DNA from: a virus
Strand: one strand, 5' to 3'
IMG/VR virus record: IMGVR_UViG_3300046507_000371
Span: 117,436-181,435 of that record
Length of the DNA: 64,000 nt
A program made the position numbers and the translations under genes. The notes below the pieces were generated by a model. It did no database searches. It worked only from the letters and a program-made list of their open reading frames with translations, and had not been told where the DNA came from. Below, one piece after another: positions 58,425-64,000 of the stretch; position 1 is the stretch's first letter, and the number at the start of each line of letters is the position of its first letter.

Positions 58425-61367
58425 TTATTCGTTGAATTCACCGATATTTTTAATCGTATCTGGAGCTAGACTCATATCCAGTGTCAGCACAACTCTTCGA
58501 ATACCGTTTAAACCCATCTTTACCTTGCGTTCATCACTTACAAAATACGGTTCTTCTCGTATAGCTGACAGCACTGCATTTTTCGAGAATGCAAATCTAC
58601 CCCTAGTATCATCTAACACCTGCTTAAACACTGCAGGGTACCAGATGTGAATCAAGTTACCTTCAGTCAAAACGTGTGAGATGTTAATCTTCTGATGCTC
58701 CTGAGCCATCATGCCTTCTACGAGTTCAAAGAACTGCATAACCGTAGTGTCAGCCTTTTGACTAGTAGCTTCTTCAGCAGAAGCCTTAAACAGAAACTCT
58801 TTGAAGTTGAACTCAGGAATGTACTTGTCAGCAATACGCTTTGCAAATACTCCGATTGCCGCCCAGTTCTTAGAAGTTCGCTGAGAGCAATTAGCCTCTC
58901 TAACAAGTTCCTTATCCAGGTCTCGAATCTCATCTTTGAGCTTGTCCATATCTTCGTCAACGCTATCAAGAATCCAGTGATAAACAACACCACTGAATAG
59001 ATGACGACGATCCTCAAGCCAACGATACGATTCTGTTAACTCTCGGTTGTTTACCGGAATACGAACAGGTATGCAGCGCTCCCTGGTTGCAGGGTCCTCA
59101 AATAAGTCTTCACCGACGAACATGAAGCAGGAACGAACTTCTTGAGTCTTGACACCAAAACCATCTTTAACTCCCATCGTTCTTGGAGTACGGTCATAGT
59201 ACGTACGGAACAAGTTCACATACTCTTTCGTCTCTTGGTCTGATCGAATTTCATCGATGAAGACTGGAAGTGAAGAATAGTACTCAACCTTACGACCCCA
59301 ACCTACTGCTGACTTCAACTGCGGAACTGAAGTGTAGCCACAGTCACGCATATCATAAAAGTCTTGAATCCACTTCGCAATCGAAGTCTTACCTTTACCC
59401 TTCGTGCCCCATAGGAACAGATACGGAAAACTCTTGTTTAAAGAGAAAATCGTATTTGAATAAATACAAGCATACATCCAGCCTAGAAGAATCAAAGCAT
59501 GACCTGGATTGTTCAGATTCTTACTCAGATTCTCCACGATACCCTTCATGAGATCATCTGCTTCAGCTCTTGAGATGTCAGGCTCGATATAAGGAATATC
59601 GACTTTCCCGGAGTTGTCCCCAGTTGTGTGAACCTGGTTCGAGGCAACGTTGAGCGATTCAGGTCTAATACCAACTGTCTTACCTGCAAGCCAAAATACT
59701 CCATCCTTATCTGGTTCGATAACAGCCCCTGTGTCAGAAATGAATCGATTGCGGAAGATCCAACCGCGCATTCCTTCATGACGTCCAACAGTTCGTGTAA
59801 CACGGACTTGTGTTTCTGATGACTGGGAGTAGACGAGTTCCCAAAGTCCAGACATATCTCGTTCATTGCCTTTGAAATCGGCGTCAACCGCTCTTGCAAG
59901 CAATGTTCTGAAAGGCTTGAGAGAGACTTTGGTTTCCGAGTCGATTAGAATTGGAATACTCTTTTGACCGTCTTCTCTGACGATAACGACTTCACGATGT
60001 CTATCCCCATCTTCAGTAATGTAAATGTTCTTCAGTACGATTACAAAGTCACTTACTTTAGTGTACTGAGGCTCACCTTCTTTAAACGTTACTCGCCAGT
60101 AGGAACCCTTCTTCTGAACAATTGAGTTCTGAGCTAGTTCTTTTCCGGGAGGGAGGATTTCAATATCTCCTGAATCTTCTTCAGAAATATCTCGTTCTCT
60201 TTCTCCGTTATGTCCTTCACCGCCTGCCGACTCCATTCTCTGAAGATACGAGCCCCCATCGAACTGTACTTTTCCAGACCCGGACTCCACAGCCACGACC
60301 TGCGTTCCTGGCCCTTTGCTCGCTTCAATAAGCGCATCTACATCTGCTCCATTGCAAATCAGTTTATCAATGTCATCTTCACGTTCTCCAGGAATTACCT
60401 GAATTACAGTAGATAACGCTTTACGAAGTTTATCAACTTTAGTTCGATACTTATCACCAGCTTCATCATTATCGAAGAACGTTACAATTGTCTTCTTGCT
60501 GAGATTCTCACGAATCCAGTCAAGTTGACTACCGGAGATCTGACCGATAGTTGCCAGTACGCCAGTTTTACCTGCACGCAATAGACTCAAACGATCATTC
60601 TCACCTTCAACGATGTAGACAGTGTCTTTACCTACAACAGTATCTTGTCCCCAAAATTGATGCCCGTTAAGACAGAACCGATTTGGAAGCTGATACGCCA
60701 ATTTCTTAAGCGGATCTTTGAAGGTAAAGTGGGAGACTCTACCTTTCACATAATGAGGATAGATGAATACCTTCGAAGGGAGGAAATCACGACCAGTCTT
60801 TTCACTCTTAAGTCCTGAAGCTAGAAGAATCTCTGTGTCATACCCCAATGCTTCAAGATACGCTACAACTCCGCCATCAGACCAACCTACATGTTCCTGC
60901 TTGAGAATCTCTTCAGAGTGTCCTCGTACCTTCATTTGATACTCGGACGGAGTCATCTTCGCAAGCTCCATATAGGGCTTGTTGCACTCTTCCCAAAGAC
61001 AATTCTCGTAATACGCTGCTGCTAACTGGAAAATCTCTGCAATCGGATTGTAGTCCGAAGGCAGTTTAATATCATGTTCCTTCGAAAGCTTAAGACACGC
61101 TTCTCGAAGAGTTACATCATTACGTTTTGCAGTCCACTCAATGACGTCTCCATGAGCCTCGCAGCTAAAGCAGTGGTAACCTGCCTTCTCTGGTTCGTCC
61201 TCATTAAAGAACATCTTGAAGCAGCCTTTATGACCACAGAATGGACAACCTACGTCTTCATCGTCTTCAAATCTAAATGTGTTTGTACCATTTTCTACAA
61301 TTGACTGCTGAGTATCGTTTGCGATTTGCTCAAGCAGGTTTACAGCCTTTTTAATTGTTTCAAACAT
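58425..61367 (-). CDS. Primase-helicase (CHC2 zinc finger, Toprim, D5-like ATPase)
   Basis: The 980-residue protein joins priming and unwinding. The zinc finger is CPFCGHKGC and HCFSC (41-69). The Toprim core is VYIVEGENDRLS (near 255) and VTFFDNDEAGDK (near 296). The C-terminal ATPase has GTKGKGKTS (Walker A, near 646) and LPVFIDEIR (Walker B). The middle (~370-600) is an unassigned linker domain. This is a primase of T7/DnaG type fused to a superfamily-3/DUF927-like helicase. Confidence 0.9.
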   Translation of the reverse strand: MFETIKKAVNLLEQIANDTQQSIVENGTNTFRFEDDEDVGCPFCGHKGCFKMFFNEDEPEKAGYHCFSCEAHGDVIEWTAKRNDVTLREACLKLSKEHDIKLPSDYNPIAEIFQLAAAYYENCLWEECNKPYMELAKMTPSEYQMKVRGHSEEILKQEHVGWSDGGVVAYLEALGYDTEILLASGLKSEKTGRDFLPSKVFIYPHYVKGRVSHFTFKDPLKKLAYQLPNRFCLNGHQFWGQDTVVGKDTVYIVEGENDRLSLLRAGKTGVLATIGQISGSQLDWIRENLSKKTIVTFFDNDEAGDKYRTKVDKLRKALSTVIQVIPGEREDDIDKLICNGADVDALIEASKGPGTQVVAVESGSGKVQFDGGSYLQRMESAGGEGHNGERERDISEEDSGDIEILPPGKELAQNSIVQKKGSYWRVTFKEGEPQYTKVSDFVIVLKNIYITEDGDRHREVVIVREDGQKSIPILIDSETKVSLKPFRTLLARAVDADFKGNERDMSGLWELVYSQSSETQVRVTRTVGRHEGMRGWIFRNRFISDTGAVIEPDKDGVFWLAGKTVGIRPESLNVASNQVHTTGDNSGKVDIPYIEPDISRAEADDLMKGIVENLSKNLNNPGHALILLGWMYACIYSNTIFSLNKSFPYLFLWGTKGKGKTSIAKWIQDFYDMRDCGYTSVPQLKSAVGWGRKVEYYSSLPVFIDEIRSDQETKEYVNLFRTYYDRTPRTMGVKDGFGVKTQEVRSCFMFVGEDLFEDPATRERCIPVRIPVNNRELTESYRWLEDRRHLFSGVVYHWILDSVDEDMDKLKDEIRDLDKELVREANCSQRTSKNWAAIGVFAKRIADKYIPEFNFKEFLFKASAEEATSQKADTTVMQFFELVEGMMAQEHQKINISHVLTEGNLIHIWYPAVFKQVLDDTRGRFAFSKNAVLSAIREEPYFVSDERKVKMGLNGIRRVVLTLDMSLAPDTIKNIGEFNE

Positions 61368-61429
61368 CTCTTACCTACGCCTTAATCAAGTCCCATAGGA
61401 TAACTCAAAAGAACTACGATTTACAAACT

Positions 61430-61453
61430 AAAAAAGCAGACCTCTAGTCCGCT
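61430..61453 (-). terminator. Rho-independent terminator
   Basis: AGCGGAC/GTCTGCT stem (61435-61453), followed on the minus strand by TTTTTT. It separates the nuclease gene from the primase-helicase gene. Confidence 0.8.
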
Positions 61454-61483
61454 TTTCTAGTCACAGCTTATAAGCTGTTGATT

Positions 61484-62464
61484 TTATTCTGCTTTTTTGA
61501 TCTCGAAAAACTTGGAAGTAGCTTTCTCCAAATCTTTGAGGTTACCGTCAGCTTTCTTGGCCTTGCACCAAGGAGCAAACTCACAGTACTTACAGTGATT
61601 TCCTACACGATGAGCGAAGTGTTTATCTTCGGATACAGAGTCAATAGCACCTTGTACATTGAACTCCATCATGTTTTTCATCTTACCTTCGATGTCTTCC
61701 TTGTTAGAGAACTCATCTAGGATAATCTCACCCTCACGGATGAAGCCAACTCCAGACGTAGCACCCTTGATAGGCGTCAGCCCGAAGTTAATCATTGGCT
61801 TATACGAATCCAACTGTTGCTTGTAGTTACGGATACCAGCCGCTGCAGGAGGACCGTACTTCCAGTCCAGGATCATGGCATCGCCATTTTCCAGAATAAT
61901 TACGAAGTCAACTACGCCTCGGAACCATACATCTGCTGCAAAGAACTTCGTGGCTTTCCAGTCACGGGTAACACCTAGTCGAAGCTCGGTATAGACCTTC
62001 TTAACCTTGTTACGCTTCTTAAAATTATCGATACGATCCTTGAACTGAGTGATGTTATACTCAACTCCCTCGATTCGTTCAACCCAGAGTTCTTCAGTAA
62101 GCTTGCTCGGTACAAACTCAGTCTTAGCCATTGCATAAGCATTTGCGACTGTGTGACCGAAGAATACCAACTCCAGGATTTTGTGTGCTGCCGAACCAAC
62201 GTCGGCTAGCGAAGTGTCTTGCGCTGCTGCTAACTGAGGCGGTAACTTAACCTTCAGAATGTACTTCAGATAGAATTGCAGAGGGCATTTCTCCAGAACC
62301 TTGAGTTTAGAATGAGACCAAGGTCCCAACGAAATATCATCAAGTGCTACCTCTTCAAGAGAACTACTTTGCTTGTAGAGGGTTTCAAGGAACTCTTTAG
62401 AAATCTCTTTCAAGCCATCATTTACTTCTCCGGTACTTTCTACTTGTTCAACTACGTCTGTCAT
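61484..62464 (-). CDS. RecB/Cas4-like PD-(D/E)XK nuclease
   Basis: The 326-residue protein has SHSKLKVLEKCPLQFYLKYI at the start, a typical RecB/Cas4 entry motif, then GVVDFVIILENGDAMILDWKYG with the D...D-x-K core, and a C-terminal HCKYCEFAPWC that with the first Cys may hold an iron-sulphur cluster. Such phage exonucleases act in recombination and host-DNA breakdown. Confidence 0.88.
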   Translation of the reverse strand: MTDVVEQVESTGEVNDGLKEISKEFLETLYKQSSSLEEVALDDISLGPWSHSKLKVLEKCPLQFYLKYILKVKLPPQLAAAQDTSLADVGSAAHKILELVFFGHTVANAYAMAKTEFVPSKLTEELWVERIEGVEYNITQFKDRIDNFKKRNKVKKVYTELRLGVTRDWKATKFFAADVWFRGVVDFVIILENGDAMILDWKYGPPAAAGIRNYKQQLDSYKPMINFGLTPIKGATSGVGFIREGEIILDEFSNKEDIEGKMKNMMEFNVQGAIDSVSEDKHFAHRVGNHCKYCEFAPWCKAKKADGNLKDLEKATSKFFEIKKAE

Positions 62465-62466
62465 AA

Positions 62467-63024
62467 TTAATGGAATTCCATACTAGTGTAGGGAGACCAG
62501 AAACTGTCTTCACTACCCTGCGTACTGTTCTCTTGTAGTTCGGGTTCTTCAGATATCTGATCATCGTTTTGCTCAACTTTATGTGTATTGCGGTTTTCAT
62601 AAGCATACACGAAGTTTTCAACGATGTCACGTCTATCCTGACTAAAAAAAGAAGGTAAATTCGTAAACTGCTTCTTTAGCCATTTATAGAAATAATAGCG
62701 ATGTTCTGATTCAGGAATAGTGATGAATGTAACGCTGGTTCGCATCAGTCGGATAATCTTGGATCGACTGAATGGCTTACCGTCTACTTTTCCGTTTTCA
62801 CTTACTAGCTGGCAAGAAGCAGCTACTAAGAACGAATCATCTAATTCTCCAATACACACCCCAAACACCGCTGTACCACCTAGCAGATGGAACACACGAT
62901 CTTTAATCTCGTTATCACCGAGAGAAATGCTTAGGGATAATTCTGCACACAGCTTAATATGCTCAGGAAGCGTATCCTCTGCGTCGTTCTCTTTGACTGG
63001 AACGTTGTTCTTGGTTTCTTGCAC
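62467..63024 (-). CDS. Hypothetical protein (185 aa)
   Basis: I prefer GTG 63024 with AAGGT seven bases upstream; a GTG at 63051 would lie inside the terminator hairpin. The product is mixed alpha/beta (SLSISLGDNEIKDRVFHLLG ... RTSVTFITIPESEHRYYFYK) with an acidic Gln/Glu/Ser-rich tail. No family recognised. Its stop lies two bases from the nuclease start. Confidence 0.6.
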   Translation of the reverse strand: MQETKNNVPVKENDAEDTLPEHIKLCAELSLSISLGDNEIKDRVFHLLGGTAVFGVCIGELDDSFLVAASCQLVSENGKVDGKPFSRSKIIRLMRTSVTFITIPESEHRYYFYKWLKKQFTNLPSFFSQDRRDIVENFVYAYENRNTHKVEQNDDQISEEPELQENSTQGSEDSFWSPYTSMEFH

Positions 63025-63037
63025 GATCTTTACCTTC

Positions 63038-63061
63038 AAAAAAGGCTCCACGAAGGAGCCT
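63038..63061 (-). terminator. Rho-independent terminator
   Basis: AGGCTCC/GGAGCCT stem with a TTCG-type loop, followed on the minus strand by TTTTTT. It ends the transcript of the Cys-cluster protein, or attenuates the next gene. Confidence 0.85.
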
Positions 63062-63076
63062 TTGTATTACGCTTAC

Positions 63077-63928
63077 TTAAACTGAGTACTTGCTAGCGAG
63101 TTCTACGTCGCCACCTTCTTCTGCAGCTGGGCCTTCGATTGCGAGAGTTGCGTCTGCGCTATCGTTGGTCAACTGAGGTGCCGAGTCTGATGCACGGCGA
63201 ATCTGAATAAATTCATAGAACTTATCGAGAGATTCCTTACGATCTTGACGGACTACTTCAAAGAGTTCCTTAAGGAAGTCTACAAGTTCAGGTGCTACGT
63301 TCTTCTCTGCTGCCGGTGCCGGTTCAACTACATATGACTCAACGTTCTTGTACTTTGCGTTAGTCTTTGAGCTAAGCTGATAAACACGACGATACGGAGC
63401 AACGCCTGCCTTCTTCAGAAGCGATTCAAATTCAGTACCAATCGCATAGTTTGTCTTTGCGAAGTTGATAGAGAAGATGTCGCTGAAGTCTGCTGCAATG
63501 ACCAGCATTTGCTTGATCTTGCTGCAATCTGACTTACGGGTTTCTTCATTGAATTGACCATGCGGGCACTTTGCGCAATCCATGCCGATATAGCCAACCT
63601 TAGCGTCAGGGCTGGAACAAAGCATCTTAGCTTCATCCTTGTCCGGACTCCAATACTGACGACCGTTACCGATATACAGCGGAATAACCTTAAGCGGTTG
63701 ATCGACCTTTTCTTCACCAAGCATAAAGTCACCAGCGCCAACACCCTTCGGGAGCTTGCTACGATCTGACGTTGCTTGAATGAGTTTCAACAGGGCGGCA
63801 CGCCACTTGATAGGTTCGTCGCCAATTCCTTCTACTACAGCTTCCATGCGGTCCAGCAGATCCAGCGCGTTTTGCTTATGTGAATCGGGTAGTGCAGCTG
63901 CCAATACTTTAAGTGAATCGAGATTCAT
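63077..63928 (-). CDS. Cys-cluster phage protein, possible ssDNA-binding role (283 aa)
   Basis: The middle contains GMDCAKCPHGQFNEETRKSD followed by CSKIKQM: a three-Cys/His metal site seen in phage proteins associated with replication. The flanks are mixed beta and helix, and the C-terminal ~60 residues are acidic and disordered, as in single-strand binding proteins. A role as an SSB-like protein is inferred from this acidic tail and position ahead of the nuclease and primase. Confidence 0.6.
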   Translation of the reverse strand: MNLDSLKVLAAALPDSHKQNALDLLDRMEAVVEGIGDEPIKWRAALLKLIQATSDRSKLPKGVGAGDFMLGEEKVDQPLKVIPLYIGNGRQYWSPDKDEAKMLCSSPDAKVGYIGMDCAKCPHGQFNEETRKSDCSKIKQMLVIAADFSDIFSINFAKTNYAIGTEFESLLKKAGVAPYRRVYQLSSKTNAKYKNVESYVVEPAPAAEKNVAPELVDFLKELFEVVRQDRKESLDKFYEFIQIRRASDSAPQLTNDSADATLAIEGPAAEEGGDVELASKYSV

Positions 63929-63932
63929 TAAC

Positions 63933-64000
63933 TTATACTTCCTTGGTTTTAATAATTGTGTAACTATGTGAGGCCACTACTTCTTCGAGGTCGCTAAAAG
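63933..64000 (-). CDS. Partial gene, C-terminal end only
   Basis: The last 68 bases contain the final ~21 codons of a minus-strand gene (SDLEEVVASHSYTIIKTKEV-stop) that starts beyond the window. Its end also supplies AAGGA as the ribosome site of the next gene. The family cannot be judged from so little. Confidence 0.6.
   Translation of the reverse strand, partial: FSDLEEVVASHSYTIIKTKEV

Noticed and set aside
63024-63051. GTG start at 63051 for the 185-residue gene
   Set aside because: It would lie within the terminator stem and lacks a ribosome site; the GTG at 63024 has AAGGT upstream.
1-64000. Alternative genetic code with TAG as sense in this window
   Set aside because: Long genes here read cleanly with the standard code, and at least two of three TAG stops (36017, 36556) would read through into tRNA genes, so TAG works as a stop for early genes.
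1-64000. Plus-strand open frames of 60-375 codons
   Set aside because: They mirror minus-strand genes, lack ribosome sites and look low in protein-like composition (for example the long frame opposite the AAA+ gene), so they are shadows.
1-64000. CRISPR array or insertion sequences
   Set aside because: I saw no regularly spaced direct repeats of CRISPR type and no transposase-like gene. The only large repeat is the inverted region near 55.3 kb.

Overview
This 64-kb window is part of a large double-stranded DNA tailed-phage genome (Caudoviricetes), not a bacterial chromosome. It contains phage replication and nucleotide genes: a PolA-type DNA polymerase split over two genes, a primase-helicase, RNase H, a RuvC-like resolvase, ribonucleotide reductase, ThyX and a deoxyribonucleotidase. 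It also has more than twenty tRNA genes, dozens of tiny start/stop-overlapping genes, and a tail-spike-like protein. Every gene I could support is read from the minus strand, so the window runs functionally from 64000 down to 1. Lipoprotein, signal-peptide and periplasmic TAXI-type proteins suggest a Gram-negative host. I cannot name the phage or host from the sequence alone.

Layout in transcription order. 64.0-55.8 kb: replication genes (Cys-cluster protein, RecB/Cas4-like nuclease, 980-residue primase-helicase, HU-like protein). 55.6-55.0 kb: a gene-free, AT-rich, imperfect inverted repeat studded with TGTCCAG/CTGGACA words, a strong candidate replication origin. 54.9-47.9 kb: Thg1-like 3'-5' RNA polymerase, a UDG-exonuclease protein, the polymerase, RNase HI, a TrpF-like barrel and a nucleotidyltransferase. 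47.9-44.2 kb: a complete Hen1-Pnkp RNA-repair pair. 43.8-38.2 kb: NrdA, NrdB, resolvase and small genes. 38.1-28.5 kb: tRNA arrays mixed with small proteins, two Pth2-like peptidyl-tRNA hydrolases, an acyl carrier protein, a 2OG-oxygenase-like protein and a GIY-YIG nuclease. 28.4-22.7 kb: AAA+ ATPase, SPFH-like lipoprotein and a release-factor-like protein. 22.7-19.6 kb: eight tandem paralogs of one small-protein family. 19.5-17.1 kb: two long structured non-coding stretches and three tRNA or tRNA-like genes. 17-11 kb: ThyX and a two-enzyme NAD salvage pathway (NadV plus NMN adenylyltransferase/Nudix). 10.8-2.9 kb: tail-spike-like protein and a cluster of small membrane or exported proteins (TAXI-like binding protein, prepilin-like peptide). 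2.9-0.4 kb: YqeY-like protein, a HAD-family protein of the RNA-repair-associated type, an HTH protein, and another structured non-coding stretch.

Three themes tie the window together. First, translation protection: Pnkp/Hen1, Thg1, a nucleotidyltransferase, a HAD-SAK-like protein, two Pth2 proteins and the tRNA set look like a kit for surviving tRNA cleavage by host defences. The tRNA set includes an amber suppressor closely resembling tRNA-Trp, and TAG is a rare stop codon here. Second, gene expression is organised by at least fourteen copies of an extended -10 type motif, TTGGTATAAG, always directed to the minus strand and often followed at once by a hairpin. Third, several long structured non-coding stretches lie between operons and match nothing I recognise.
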